From the NCBI GenBank assembly GCA_003220435.1, contig QHSL01000064.1:26377-90376 (forward strand): a DNA stretch of 64,000 bases, read 5' to 3'. The DNA comes from Candidatus Rokuibacteriota bacterium (lineage in GTDB: Bacteria > Methylomirabilota > Methylomirabilia > Rokubacteriales > CSP1-6). This document shows positions 8,234-17,193 of this stretch, piece after piece (position 1 is the stretch's first letter; every line of letters starts with the position of its first letter). The translations under genes and the position numbers were made by a program. The notes below the pieces were generated by a model that was given only the letters and a program-made list of their open reading frames with translations, did not search any database and was not told the origin of the DNA.

Positions 8234-9360
8234 AGAACCTTTGAAGGGCTCGCCTCGCCGGCGGCACCGTCTCGGCTCGCACTGCCTTGAACCTTTGAAG
8301 GGCTCGCCTCGCCGGCGGCACCGTCTCGGCTCGCATTCCCATTCGGGCTCGTCTCGCGCTCGAGGGCATCCACGACCGCGCGGAAGACGATCTCGACGGC
8401 GAGCCCAGTCATGGTCCCGTCCGGGCTGGCGAGGGCACGGTGGACCTGGCCGTACGGTCCGTTGCGGGCGGCCGATGTCGGGCCATAGAGGCCGACGCAC
8501 GGCGTACCGAGGGCCGCCGCCATGTGCAACGGCCCGGTGTCGCCGGCCACCAGAACGCTCGCGCGTCTCAGCACCGCCAGCAGCTCGTCGAGGCTCGTCG
8601 GGGGGGCGAGGGCCGCGCGGCCAGCCATGTCGTCGCCCGCGATCGTGCGCGCCTCGCCGAGCTCGTGCGGTCCCCAGGTGACCAGCACCGAAGCCTTGGC
8701 GTCGTGGACGAGCCGGCGCGCGAGCCCGCGGAAGTGGACGGCTGGCCAGCGCTTGTCGGGCCGACCAGCGCCGGGATTGAGGACGACGAGGCGGTCGCGC
8801 GACTTGAGGCCCGCGCCCGCGAGGAACTCCTCCACTCGCTCCTCGGCCGCGTCGTCGGTCGGCAAGGAGAACTCGGCCGCGGCGGCGCGCACGCCGAGCG
8901 GCTCCACTAGCGACAGATACCGGTCGACGACGTGTTGGGCGGACGGCGGCGGCGTCACGCGGCGATTCGAGAAGAGCGTGTTCAGGGGTTCACGACAGTG
9001 CGTGGCCGCGAAGCCGATCCGCAGCGGCGCCCGCGTCGCCGCGGCGATCACGCCGCTCTTGACCAGCCCTTGCAGGTCGATCGCCACGTCGAACCGTGAG
9101 GCGCGCAGGTGGCGTCCGAGCGCAACCAGCGCGCCCGTCGTCTCCGCGACGACCAGCGGCGAGCGGAAGCGACGCCAGCCGCGGGTGTCGACGGGCACGA
9201 CCTCGCTCAGCGCGACGTTCCCGCGGAGCACGGCCGCCTCGCGGCGCTCGACGATCCACGCGAGCCGCGCCTGCGGCAGCGCGGTCCGCAGCGCGGCCGC
9301 CACCGGCAGCGCGTGGACGACGTCGCCGATCGAGGACAGCTTGACGAGCGCAATGTTCAT
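8230..9360 (-). CDS. waaC: LPS heptosyltransferase I-like (GT9)
   Basis: 376 residues. GT9 signatures include the N-terminal [32 protein letters not shown] in the nucleotide-binding half, and [17 protein letters not shown] near the C-terminus. WaaC adds the first L-glycero-D-manno-heptose from ADP-heptose to Kdo. The [11 protein letters not shown] start favours WaaC over WaaF; a WaaF-like partner is at 16201-17193. The last 34 residues or so are a repeat-derived tail not expected in the family. Start and stop are both coupled to neighbours by 4-bp overlaps. Confidence 0.87.
   Translation of the reverse strand: MNIALVKLSSIGDVVHALPVAAALRTALPQARLAWIVERREAAVLRGNVALSEVVPVDTRGWRRFRSPLVVAETTGALVALGRHLRASRFDVAIDLQGLVKSGVIAAATRAPLRIGFAATHCREPLNTLFSNRRVTPPPSAQHVVDRYLSLVEPLGVRAAAAEFSLPTDDAAEERVEEFLAGAGLKSRDRLVVLNPGAGRPDKRWPAVHFRGLARRLVHDAKASVLVTWGPHELGEARTIAGDDMAGRAALAPPTSLDELLAVLRRASVLVAGDTGPLHMAAALGTPCVGLYGPTSAARNGPYGQVHRALASPDGTMTGLAVEIVFRAVVDALERETSPNGNASRDGAAGEASPSKVQGSASRDGAAGEASPSKVL
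8235..8335. repeat. Two tandem 54-bp repeats in the waaC-like 3' end
   Basis: Two near-identical blocks start at 8235 and 8289 (period 54 bp, exactly 18 codons). They encode two copies of [15 protein letters not shown] at the C-terminus of the heptosyltransferase. The repeat lies entirely beyond the conserved enzyme domain and stops at the shared ATGA junction with the next gene. Confidence 0.9.
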
Positions 9361-9821
9361 CGGAACTGCTCGAGGATGCGGGCGATCAGATCGCGCGACG
9401 AGTGGTCCTTGGGGTCGCCGACGATCTCGATCCGGCCCCCGACCGCCTGGACCGTCGCCGCTTCGGGCACCGAACCGGGACGATAGTCCGTCCCCTTGGC
9501 GTGGACGTGGGGCCGGAGCGACGCGACCAGCCGGTCGGCGGTGTCCTCTTCGAACACGACGACGTGATCGACCTCGCGGAGCGAGAGCAAGATCTCGGCG
9601 CGCTCGGCGGCCGGCATCAGCGGGCGTCCTCGTCCCTTCAGGCGGGCCACCGCCGCGTCCGAGTTGATCCCGACGAACAAGACGTCGCCGAGCTTTCGGG
9701 CGGCGCGCAAGTAGCGGACGTGACCGACGTGAAGCAGATCGAAGCAGCCGTTCGCCAGCACGATGCGCTTGCGCTCGGCCCGAAGGCGGTCGGCCAGCGC
9801 AACCGCCTCATCAAGAGTCAA
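9357..9821 (-). CDS. hldC: D-glycero-beta-D-manno-heptose 1-phosphate adenylyltransferase
   Basis: 154-residue nucleotidyltransferase of the cytidylyltransferase-like fold, with [16 protein letters not shown] (HXGH) and the C-terminal SSRDLIARI (SSR variant of the ISSTXX motif). It converts heptose-1-phosphate plus ATP to ADP-heptose. In E. coli this activity is the C-terminal half of HldE; here it is separate (RfaE2/HldC), next to the separate kinase gene. Confidence 0.92.
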   Translation of the reverse strand: MTLDEAVALADRLRAERKRIVLANGCFDLLHVGHVRYLRAARKLGDVLFVGINSDAAVARLKGRGRPLMPAAERAEILLSLREVDHVVVFEEDTADRLVASLRPHVHAKGTDYRPGSVPEAATVQAVGGRIEIVGDPKDHSSRDLIARILEQFR

Positions 9822-10815
9822 GGCCGAGCGCCTGCCGGAGCTCCGCGCGTGAAACCGTGCCGGTGCCGCGCTTCATCACGACCACGCCGCCCGCGACGTT
9901 CGCCAGCAACGCCGCCTCGATCGGCGTCGCACCGGCCGCCAGCGCCAGCGTGAACGTGCTGATCACCGTGTCACCGGCGCCGGTGACGTCGGCGATCTCG
10001 TCGGTGCCGTGGATGGGAATGAATGTCGTGGCGCCGTCGCGCTCGAGCAGGGCCATGCCCCGGCTGCCCCGCGTGACCAGCAGGATCCGCGCGTCCAGCC
10101 GCTCGAGCAGGTGCCGCCCGGCCTTCTCGACCGCGCGCTCGTCGTCCACGGGCACGCCGGTGAGCTGCTCGAGCTCGGCCTCGTTGGGCGTGGCCGCCGT
10201 CACCCCGCTGAATCGCGGGAGTTGGTAGCGGCTGTCGGTACTGACGATCGCGTTGCCGCTGCCGGCGATCTTCTTGACACACTCGAAGAGGCGCGGCGTG
10301 ACCGTGCCGTAGCCGTAGTCCGAAATCACGACCGCGGCGGCGCCGGGCGCCAGCGCGGTGAGCCGATCGAGCAGCGCGTCCTCGGTGGTGGGCTGCGGCT
10401 CGCCGGCCGGCTCACGATCCAGGCGGACCACCTGCTGGCGCGTCGCCTGGTAGCCACCGGCCATGATCCGCGTCTTCACCGGTGTCCGCCGGCCGCGCTC
10501 GACGACGACCCCGTCCGTGGAGATCCCGGCGCCGTGGAAGAGCGCGATGAGCTCCTCGCCGGCATCATCGGCGCCGATCACGCCGATCGGCACCACCCGA
10601 GCGCCGAGCGCATGGACATTGTGCGCCGCGTTCGCCGCACCGCCCAGCAGCACCTCGCGCTCGGAGAAGCGCAGGATCAGCACCGGCGCCTCGCGCGAGA
10701 TCCGGGCCGGCTTGCCGAAGAGATACTCGTCGGCGATCAGGTCGCCGAGCACGACGACAACCGGCCGGTCCAGCCGATCGATGACCGCCCGCATCCCAGG
10801 CGTCACCGCGGTCAC
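9811..10815 (-). CDS. hldA: D-glycero-beta-D-manno-heptose-7-phosphate kinase
   Basis: 334-residue PfkB/ribokinase-family sugar kinase. [22 protein letters not shown] is the RfaE1 N-terminal region, [10 protein letters not shown] is the glycine-rich substrate motif, and DVTGAGDTV is the PfkB anion-hole and catalytic Asp motif. It phosphorylates the C1 position of heptose-7-phosphate. The GTG start is chosen because it forms the GTGA overlap with gmhB and the family sequence begins there. Together with gmhB and hldC it supplies ADP-heptose; gmhA and hldD are not in this window. Confidence 0.92.
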   Translation of the reverse strand: MTAVTPGMRAVIDRLDRPVVVVLGDLIADEYLFGKPARISREAPVLILRFSEREVLLGGAANAAHNVHALGARVVPIGVIGADDAGEELIALFHGAGISTDGVVVERGRRTPVKTRIMAGGYQATRQQVVRLDREPAGEPQPTTEDALLDRLTALAPGAAAVVISDYGYGTVTPRLFECVKKIAGSGNAIVSTDSRYQLPRFSGVTAATPNEAELEQLTGVPVDDERAVEKAGRHLLERLDARILLVTRGSRGMALLERDGATTFIPIHGTDEIADVTGAGDTVISTFTLALAAGATPIEAALLANVAGGVVVMKRGTGTVSRAELRQALGLDS

Positions 10816-11399
10816 GAGCGCTGGCTCTCGATCGCCCACTCGACCGCGCCGAGCAGGTCCTCGGCCACGTGGTCGGGCGCCACCGCCAATGTGTCCCGCC
10901 GGTATTCCCACTCGCCAAGTCCGTAGCCCGTCAGGACAAGAACGGCCCGCGCGCCGACGGCCCGGGCGGCCTCGAGGTCCGAGCCCCTGTCGCCGACCAG
11001 CGTCGCGCGGGAGAGATCGAGCCCGAGCTCCTCGGCCGCGCGCAGAAGCAGCCCGGGTTTGGGCTTGCGGCAGTCGCATGCCATCCGGTACGGCGGCGCG
11101 CCTTCGGTCGGGTGGTGGGTGCAGACGTAGATCGCGTCCAGGTGCGCGCCGTCGTCCTTGAGCTGGGATAGGAGCGAGCCGTTCACCGCCGCGAGGATCT
11201 CCTCGGAGAAGTATCCGCGAGCGAGCCCCGCCTGGTTGGTGACAACGACCGCGGCGAAGCCGGCGCCGTTCAGTCGGCGGATCGCTTCGGCCGATCGCGG
11301 CAGGAGTCGAAGTCGCCGGGGGTGGTTCACGTAACCGACTTCTTCGGTGAGCGTCCCGTCACGATCCATGAACACCACGGGCCGACGGACCACGAGCAA
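10812..11399 (-). CDS. gmhB: D-glycero-D-manno-heptose 1,7-bisphosphate 7-phosphatase
   Basis: 195-residue HAD-family phosphatase. FMDRDGTLTEE carries the nucleophile Asp and the acid/base Asp, VVVTNQAGLARG is motif II, and LVGDRGSDLEAA is motif IV. A zinc-loop-like cysteine pattern (CTHHP with MACDCRKPKPG) is characteristic of GmhB. It removes the 7-phosphate of heptose-1,7-bisphosphate in ADP-heptose synthesis. 25 bp separate it from the upstream glycosyltransferase. Confidence 0.93.
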   Translation of the reverse strand: MLVVRRPVVFMDRDGTLTEEVGYVNHPRRLRLLPRSAEAIRRLNGAGFAAVVVTNQAGLARGYFSEEILAAVNGSLLSQLKDDGAHLDAIYVCTHHPTEGAPPYRMACDCRKPKPGLLLRAAEELGLDLSRATLVGDRGSDLEAARAVGARAVLVLTGYGLGEWEYRRDTLAVAPDHVAEDLLGAVEWAIESQRS

Positions 11400-11424
11400 A
11401 GTGTAAGCTCCGAAGCCTGATTTC

Positions 11425-12534
11425 TCAAGGAAAATCGCATCTTGCGTGGCTCAAGCGATCGTAGATCCGCGTGAACCCGCTGACCTGCGCACGGTATGTG
11501 AAAGGTTCTGCAGACCGGCGGGCCGCCTCGCCGACGTCGCGCGCGGAGCCCTCGCGGAAGCGCGCGAGCGCCGCCGCGACGGCCGAAGCGTCGGTCGGGT
11601 CGACGACGGCTCCGTTGAGACCGTCGGCGATCACCTCCGCTCCCCCCGCCTTGGCGCTCGCGACGACGGGGAGACCCGAGGCGAGCGCTTCGAGATGGAC
11701 GTTGCCGAAGGGCTCGTACCGGCTCGGCAGCACGACCAGGTCGGCCGCCGCATACCATCGCTCGGGATCGGGCCGCGCACCGAGCCAGGCGATGCGCGGG
11801 CCGACGCCCGCGCGCGCCGCCGCCGCGCGATAGGGCCGCGGGTCGCCCTTGCCGACGACGAGGAGGCGGCTCTCGCGATCCGAGAGCTTCGCAAACGCCT
11901 CGATCGCCGTCGCGAGCCCCTTGCGCTCGAACCCGCTGCCGACGAACAGGACGGTCCAGGCGTCGGACGGCACGCCGGCCTCGCCGCGCGCAGCGGCGCG
12001 ATGCGTCGCGCGGTTGCGGGGATGAAAGCGCTCGAGGTCCACCCCGTTGTACACCACGGTGAGGCGCTCCCCGGCCACGCCGTAGAGCAACCCGATCTCG
12101 CGGCGCCCAGCGTCGGAGATCGCGACGATCTGCGGCGTTCGCGCGAAGACGCGTCGCTCGAGGGCCAGGACGATCCGATGATAGAGCCCGCGGGCCCGCG
12201 GTCGATGCTCGCTGGCCAGATACCCGCGGTGGCACCCTTCGCCCGCGCGGTAGACGTCCTGGCGAAGCGTGCGCTCGTGGCTCTGAACGATGTCCCAGGT
12301 TCCCCGCGCGGTCGCGACGCGCGCGTTCATCGCCAGCGCCAGCGCACGCGCCGCCGCCGGCAAGGGCGGCAACGGCAGCGTGTGGAGCGTCACGCCCTTC
12401 ACGGGCGCCTGGCCCCGCGGGCTCAACAGATGGACGTCGTATCCGTGGTCGACCAGCGCGGCGACGAGGCCCGCCGTCGCGCGCTCGACGCCGCCGTGCA
12501 GGGCGAACGGCCGCGCGATGATCAGGAGCTTCAC
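11425..12534 (-). CDS. Family 4 glycosyltransferase, WaaG-like
   Basis: 369 residues, GT-B fold. FALHGGVERATAGL is the N-terminal acceptor-side motif, and SRYEPFGNVHLEALASGLPVV holds the EX7E-type donor motif. Similarity in layout to LPS core glucosyltransferase I (WaaG) is clear (AGEGCHRGYL after the first domain), but the donor is not certain. The ATG has no gene within 288 bp upstream; that gap is filled by tandem repeats, the only real break in the LPS gene run. Confidence 0.82.
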   Translation of the reverse strand: MKLLIIARPFALHGGVERATAGLVAALVDHGYDVHLLSPRGQAPVKGVTLHTLPLPPLPAAARALALAMNARVATARGTWDIVQSHERTLRQDVYRAGEGCHRGYLASEHRPRARGLYHRIVLALERRVFARTPQIVAISDAGRREIGLLYGVAGERLTVVYNGVDLERFHPRNRATHRAAARGEAGVPSDAWTVLFVGSGFERKGLATAIEAFAKLSDRESRLLVVGKGDPRPYRAAAARAGVGPRIAWLGARPDPERWYAAADLVVLPSRYEPFGNVHLEALASGLPVVASAKAGGAEVIADGLNGAVVDPTDASAVAAALARFREGSARDVGEAARRSAEPFTYRAQVSGFTRIYDRLSHARCDFP

Positions 12535-12544
12535 TGTAGCGGGT

Positions 12545-12853
12545 GCCGTGAGGCCGGCTTGGACTGCGGGTGGCCTGAGCGAGAAGCGACCCGGCTCCGC
12601 ATGCCCGCTTCAGCGCTCTCGGCTTGCGAGCCCGGCTCGAGGTGCCGTGAGGCCGGCTTGGACCGCGGGTGGCCTGAGCGAGAAGCGACCCGGCTCCGCA
12701 TGCCCGCTTCAGCGCTCTCGGCTTGCGAGCCCGGCTCGAGGTGACCTGAGGCCGGCTTGGACCGCGGGTGGCCTGAGAAAGATTCGACCCGGCTCCGTGG
12801 CGCCCGTTTCATCCCTGGAGATTCAGCGCTCTCGGTTTGCGAGCCCGGCACGA
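12545..12853. repeat. Tandem 99-bp repeat, three copies
   Basis: Copies begin near 12545, 12644 and 12743 with a 99-bp period; the first two are almost identical and the third is diverged with a small insertion. Each contains a core of the form AGGCC(N16)GGCCT, able to form a short hairpin, with CCGCGG in the middle. The third copy covers the last codons of the upstream glycosyltransferase. The same core recurs at 37855-37920. There are no unique spacers, so this is not a CRISPR array. Confidence 0.88.
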
Positions 12854-13968
12854 GGCGCCAGACCGTCGATCAACGGGAACAGGGTCGCGCGCGCGGCGCG
12901 GAAGCTGTAGCGGGCGCCGCAGCGCTCGCGCGCGCTCCGGCCCAGCGCTGCGGCCTCGTCCTTGTTCTCCAGGAGCCGACGAACGGCGCCGGCGAGCGCC
13001 GGCACGTTCCCCGGCGGGACCAGACATCCGCAGCCATCGAGGATCTCCGGGATCATCGAGACGGTGGTCGAGACGATGGGACGCGCGAGCGCCATCGCGT
13101 CGAAGAGCTTAGCGGGCACCTGACCCAGAGTGTCGGTCGTCGCCCGCTGGGGCACCGCGACGACGTCGGCGGCGACGAGATAGCGGGGCACGTCGTCGAA
13201 CGGGATCTCGCCGGTCATGCGCACGTGCCGGAGCCCGGACCAGCGTCGCGCCTGGGCACTGGCGGGATCGACGCCGACGAGCACCAGGACCACCCCCGGT
13301 CCCAGGAGCCCGACCGCCTCCACCAGATCATTGACGCCCTTGTGCTCGCGCGGCGTCCCCAGAAACATGACGACCTTGCGAGCACTCACGTCCAGCCGGG
13401 TGCGCGACGCGGCGGGGTCGTAGCGGGCGGGGTCCCACGCGTCGGTGTCACGCACGTGGGGCAAAAACGTCCCGCCGAAGCGCTGCTCGAGGAAGCGCGA
13501 GGCCACGGTGACGGCGTCGGCGCAGCCCACGAGCTTCTCGGCCAACCACGTCCACGCGAGCCCGTTGGGATCGGCGAGGTTGAGGGCGCGTCCCACGCGG
13601 CCCCAGGCATCCGAGTGATAGAAGAAGCCGAGCTCCCAGTCGTCGATGTCGAGCACGAGCGGCCTCCGGCGACGGAGGCGCGCGAGCAGCGCGAGCCCGA
13701 AGCTCGTCGGCCGCGGCTTGGAGGCGAAGAGAACGTCGCCGTCAACGAGGTCGAGCACCTCACGGACGCGCCACGCGAACCCCGGGTAGCGCCCGGCTCT
13801 CACACCGCGATACTTGACGACGCCGTCGCGGGCCGGCGCCCAGACGCCGTCGCCGAGCTGGGCCCCGACGACGTCGACCTCGTAGCGAGGCGCCAGCAGG
13901 CGGGCGAGCAAGTCCGCACGGCCCGTCGCGTTGTCGGACAGGTCGGGCGCGAGGACGGAGATCTTCAC
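12823..13968 (-). CDS. Family 4 glycosyltransferase
   Basis: 381 residues. The N-terminal half includes VLDIDDWELGFFYHSDAWG and the C-terminal GT-B half has VMFLGTPREHKGVNDLVEAV and QVPAKLFDAMALARPIVS, the donor-binding region. It is one of four consecutive GT4 enzymes and probably builds the outer core or a surface glycan; the sugar is unknown. The GTG start overlaps the next gene as GTGA. Its final ten or so codons lie inside a copy of the 99-bp repeat, so the stop codon is repeat-derived. Confidence 0.8.
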   Translation of the reverse strand: MKISVLAPDLSDNATGRADLLARLLAPRYEVDVVGAQLGDGVWAPARDGVVKYRGVRAGRYPGFAWRVREVLDLVDGDVLFASKPRPTSFGLALLARLRRRRPLVLDIDDWELGFFYHSDAWGRVGRALNLADPNGLAWTWLAEKLVGCADAVTVASRFLEQRFGGTFLPHVRDTDAWDPARYDPAASRTRLDVSARKVVMFLGTPREHKGVNDLVEAVGLLGPGVVLVLVGVDPASAQARRWSGLRHVRMTGEIPFDDVPRYLVAADVVAVPQRATTDTLGQVPAKLFDAMALARPIVSTTVSMIPEILDGCGCLVPPGNVPALAGAVRRLLENKDEAAALGRSARERCGARYSFRAARATLFPLIDGLAPRAGLANRER

Positions 13969-15089
13969 GCGGCCCCGAGGGCCAACAGGCTCGCGTACCG
14001 GGCCTCGAGCGCGGCGGCGACGTGGGCGCCCGAGTATCGCGCCTCGACGAGTCGGCGCCCGCTCTCGCCCAGCCGCGCGCGCGCTTCGGGATCGCGCGCG
14101 AGACGCCCGAGGACGTCGGCGAGCGCCGCCGCGTCGCCAGCCGCCACCAGCGCCGCGTGCTCGCCGTCGGTCAGGACCTCGGGCACGACGCCCACTCGCG
14201 ATGCGATCAACGGCCGCCCCGCGGCCAGGCACTCGAAGACCACACGCGACATCCCGTCGGACTCGAGCGGGACGTAGAGCGCCACGTCGAGCGCGGCCAT
14301 CGCCGCGGCCAAGTTCTCGACGAACCCGCCGATGCTGATCTGCGGCTCGAGCCCGGCTCCGCTGATCCTGGCGCGGAGGGCGTGCTCGCGACCCCCACGA
14401 CCGAGGAAGACGAAGCGAAGTCGGACGCCGCGCGCGTTGAGGCGGGCGGCGGCCTCGATCACGACCTCGTGGCCTTTCATGACGCGCAGTCCGGCAATCA
14501 TGCCCACCAGCAGACCGTCGGGCCCGCCGCCCAGCGCTCGATAGACCTCGGGATCGCGCGGCTGCGGCCGGTAACGTTCGGTGTCGGCGCCCCCCGGTAG
14601 CGCGGCGACCCGGTCCGAGTCCACGAGCCCCGCGGCGAGATACTGCCGCCGGATGGCGTCGGTCACCGTGACGACGAGCGCGGTCGCGCGACGATAGAGC
14701 CAGCGGTTCGCCGCGTGGGGTCTCACGGCCTGGGCGATGTGGCGGGTCCGGACGAGTGGCCGCGGCGTGGCCGTCAGCCGGTTGGCGACGGCGGCGAGCC
14801 AGTGCTCCTTGCCGCGGTGGACGTGAACCACGTCGGCCGTCGTCATCATGGCGCGAAGACGCCGCACGTCCTGCCCGTCGGTGACGGGCTGCACGCCGCC
14901 CGCGAGGGCAAGCGTGGTCACGCACTGGACGCCCTCCGCGCGCGCGCGATCGATCACCTGCGTTTCCGTGCCGGCGCGGCAGGCGAGCGTCACGGCGTGG
15001 CCGCGCCGCTCGAGCTCGCGCGTGATCCGCGCCGCCCAATAGGCGTCGGACGACCACCCGCGGCAGGACATGAGCTGGAGGACTCTCAC
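13965..15089 (-). CDS. Family 4 glycosyltransferase
   Basis: 374 residues. The start VRVLQLMSCRGWSSDAYW is an N-terminal GT4 acceptor loop; VGMIAGLRVMKGHEVVIEAA begins the donor half and VFECLAAGRPLIAS is the EX7E-like region. It is nearest in style to glycosyltransferases of LPS core or exopolysaccharide clusters. GTG start with GTGA overlap to the upstream gene. The transferred sugar cannot be assigned. Confidence 0.8.
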   Translation of the reverse strand: MRVLQLMSCRGWSSDAYWAARITRELERRGHAVTLACRAGTETQVIDRARAEGVQCVTTLALAGGVQPVTDGQDVRRLRAMMTTADVVHVHRGKEHWLAAVANRLTATPRPLVRTRHIAQAVRPHAANRWLYRRATALVVTVTDAIRRQYLAAGLVDSDRVAALPGGADTERYRPQPRDPEVYRALGGGPDGLLVGMIAGLRVMKGHEVVIEAAARLNARGVRLRFVFLGRGGREHALRARISGAGLEPQISIGGFVENLAAAMAALDVALYVPLESDGMSRVVFECLAAGRPLIASRVGVVPEVLTDGEHAALVAAGDAAALADVLGRLARDPEARARLGESGRRLVEARYSGAHVAAALEARYASLLALGAA

Positions 15090-16204
15090 CAGAGCTCGCG
15101 GTAGACGCGCTCGACCGTCTCGACGGAGCGGTCGGAGCCGAAGTGGCTCTCCGCCCTCGCCCGCGCCGCGACTCCCATCGCGCGGCCGCACGCTGGATCC
15201 GCGAGGATCTCGCCGAGCGCCTGCGCGACCGTCTCGGGGTGATCGTCGTCGATGAGAAGGCCGGTCTCTCCGTGCACGATCGTCTCCGGGAGCGCGCCGA
15301 CCTTGCGCGCGATCACCGGCCGCGCGGCGGCCATCGCCTCCAAGGCCGCGCGGCAGGAATCGTCCGAGCCGGCCGCCATGAGCGCGAAGCAGTCGGCGGC
15401 CGCGAGGACCGAAGGGAGGTCGTGGTCGCGGTAGCCCGTGAAGATCACGTGGCGCTCGAGCTCGAGATCGGCGACCAGCTGCTCGAGACGCAGTCGCATC
15501 TCCCCTTTTCCCACGAGCAGGAGGCGCGCCCGAGGTAGGCGGCGCACGAGCAGCCGGAAGCCCGAAAGCAAGAGCTCATGGCCGCGGTTGGTGGCGAGGC
15601 GTGCGACCGACACGACGACCGGAGCGTCGCCGAGCTTGAACTCCTCCCGGATCGGCGACGGGTCGGCGTTGGCCGTGAAGCGCGTCAGGTCCACCGCGCC
15701 CGGGATCCAGAAGACACCCTCCGACGGGATCCCGGCTTCGATGCAACGAGCCTCGATCTGGCGGGAGACTGCGAAGGCGGCGGCGGTGCGGCGGTAGAGC
15801 GACGCGGCGAGACGGTCCCGCTTGACCGAGCGCAGGTTGTGGAAGGTTCTCACAACCGGCAGCCGGCCGCCCTCGGCGCGCTTGGGGCGCGCGAGAACCG
15901 CCAGCCAGTGGTCGTGCGAGTGGTGAGTGTGAACCACCTCCACGCCCTCGTCGCGGATGACCGCGCGAAGCCTCAGGGCGTCGCGCGCGAGCGCGCGCGG
16001 ACCGGGGCGCGCGTCCAGGCGAAGCCCGTTGACCACGTCGATGCCCGCTTCCTTCGCCTTGGCCTCGAATCGATCGCCCGGAATGATCCCCAGCAGCACG
16101 CGGTGGCCGCGCTTGCGCAAGCTGGCCACGAGGTGAATGACCGGATCGGCGCTCCCGGTCCACCAGCGGTTCGCCGCCAGGTGCAGGATCGATAGCGGTT
16201 TCAT
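15086..16204 (-). CDS. Family 4 glycosyltransferase
   Basis: 372 residues. MKPLSILHLAANRWWTG starts the acceptor domain; HTHHSHDHWLAVLA follows, and the donor domain holds VVSVARLATNRGHELLL and RAALEAMAAARPVIA. Its architecture closely parallels the adjacent GT4 at 13965-15089, suggesting old duplication. Four-base overlaps on both sides place it within one LPS-core transcription unit. Confidence 0.8.
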   Translation of the reverse strand: MKPLSILHLAANRWWTGSADPVIHLVASLRKRGHRVLLGIIPGDRFEAKAKEAGIDVVNGLRLDARPGPRALARDALRLRAVIRDEGVEVVHTHHSHDHWLAVLARPKRAEGGRLPVVRTFHNLRSVKRDRLAASLYRRTAAAFAVSRQIEARCIEAGIPSEGVFWIPGAVDLTRFTANADPSPIREEFKLGDAPVVVSVARLATNRGHELLLSGFRLLVRRLPRARLLLVGKGEMRLRLEQLVADLELERHVIFTGYRDHDLPSVLAAADCFALMAAGSDDSCRAALEAMAAARPVIARKVGALPETIVHGETGLLIDDDHPETVAQALGEILADPACGRAMGVAARARAESHFGSDRSVETVERVYRELW

Positions 16205-17193
16205 GGACCGGCGGCGAGCAGCGCGTCGACGCGTTGCCCCACGACCTCGGCGCTGATTCCCCGCATGCACGGGTGATCGATCGGGCACTCGCGGTAGAAG
16301 CACGGCGCGCACGGCACCGCCTGGTGCACCACCGCCACCGGGCCGAGCGGCGCAGTGAGCGCGGGGTCGGTCGGGCCGAAGAGCACGACGACCGGAGTGC
16401 CGAGCGCCGCGGCGAGGTGCGCGACGCCCGTGTCGCCGCACACGAGCGCCGAGATCTCGGTGAGCACCGCCGGCAGGAGCTCGGGGCCGTCCCGTCCCAC
16501 GAGGCTGACCGCAGGCACCTCGCGCAGCACGTCCGCGGCCGCCGGCGCGTCCGAGGGCGCCCCGAGGAGCACGGGCAGCGCGCCGCGCGCCTCCGCGAGC
16601 CGGCAGAACTCGACGACGCGCTCGTGCGCCCAGACCTTCGCCGGCCCGTACGCCGCGCCGAGGTGAATTCCGATCCGCCGCCGCCCGACTGGCGCGCCGT
16701 TCTGACTGAGGAGCTCGCGCGCTCGCCGACGGATGTCGGCGTGTACGTCGGGCGGCGCCAGGCGCGGCTCGCGCGCCGACGGGGAGACGCCCAGCCCGTC
16801 GACCAGCAGCAGGTATTCGTCGACCTGGTGCCGGCGCGGCTCGGGCAGACGGAGCGCGTCGGTGAGGAGCCAGCTACGACCGTCGACGGCGAAGCCGATT
16901 CGCCGCCGCGCTCGCCAGTACACGGCCGCCACCGCCGCCTCGAACGAGTTGGGCAAGAGCACGACGGTGTCGGCGCCGAAGTCCCGCACCACGTCGGCGG
17001 TCCGGAGCCTACCGCTCCACGACCGAGGATACGGCACGAGAACGTCGCCGAGGCCCTGGCCGCCGAGCAGCTCGACCCAGGGGCCGGCGAGCAGCACCCG
17101 AGCGTCAGGAGACGCGTCGCGAAGCGCCCGCAGCGCCGGCACGGCCATGACGGTGTCGCCGAGCCAGTTCGGGAGCCGCAGCGCGATCTTCAT
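16201..17193 (-). CDS. waaF: LPS heptosyltransferase II-like (GT9)
   Basis: 330 residues. MKIALRLPNWLGDTVMAVPAL is the WaaF-type N-terminus, GIHLGAAYGPAKVWA is the central nucleotide motif, and CGDTGVAHLAAALGTPVVVLFG is the GT9 signature. The C-terminal CAPCFYRECPIDHPCM cysteine cluster is typical of WaaF. It adds the second heptose of the inner core from ADP-heptose. ATGA overlap with lpxK places Kdo-lipid A completion and core extension on the same message. Confidence 0.88.
   Translation of the reverse strand: MKIALRLPNWLGDTVMAVPALRALRDASPDARVLLAGPWVELLGGQGLGDVLVPYPRSWSGRLRTADVVRDFGADTVVLLPNSFEAAVAAVYWRARRRIGFAVDGRSWLLTDALRLPEPRRHQVDEYLLLVDGLGVSPSAREPRLAPPDVHADIRRRARELLSQNGAPVGRRRIGIHLGAAYGPAKVWAHERVVEFCRLAEARGALPVLLGAPSDAPAAADVLREVPAVSLVGRDGPELLPAVLTEISALVCGDTGVAHLAAALGTPVVVLFGPTDPALTAPLGPVAVVHQAVPCAPCFYRECPIDHPCMRGISAEVVGQRVDALLAAGP

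Noticed and set aside
12545..12853. Possible CRISPR array
   Set aside because: The repeats abut at a 99-bp period with no unique spacers and no cas genes nearby.
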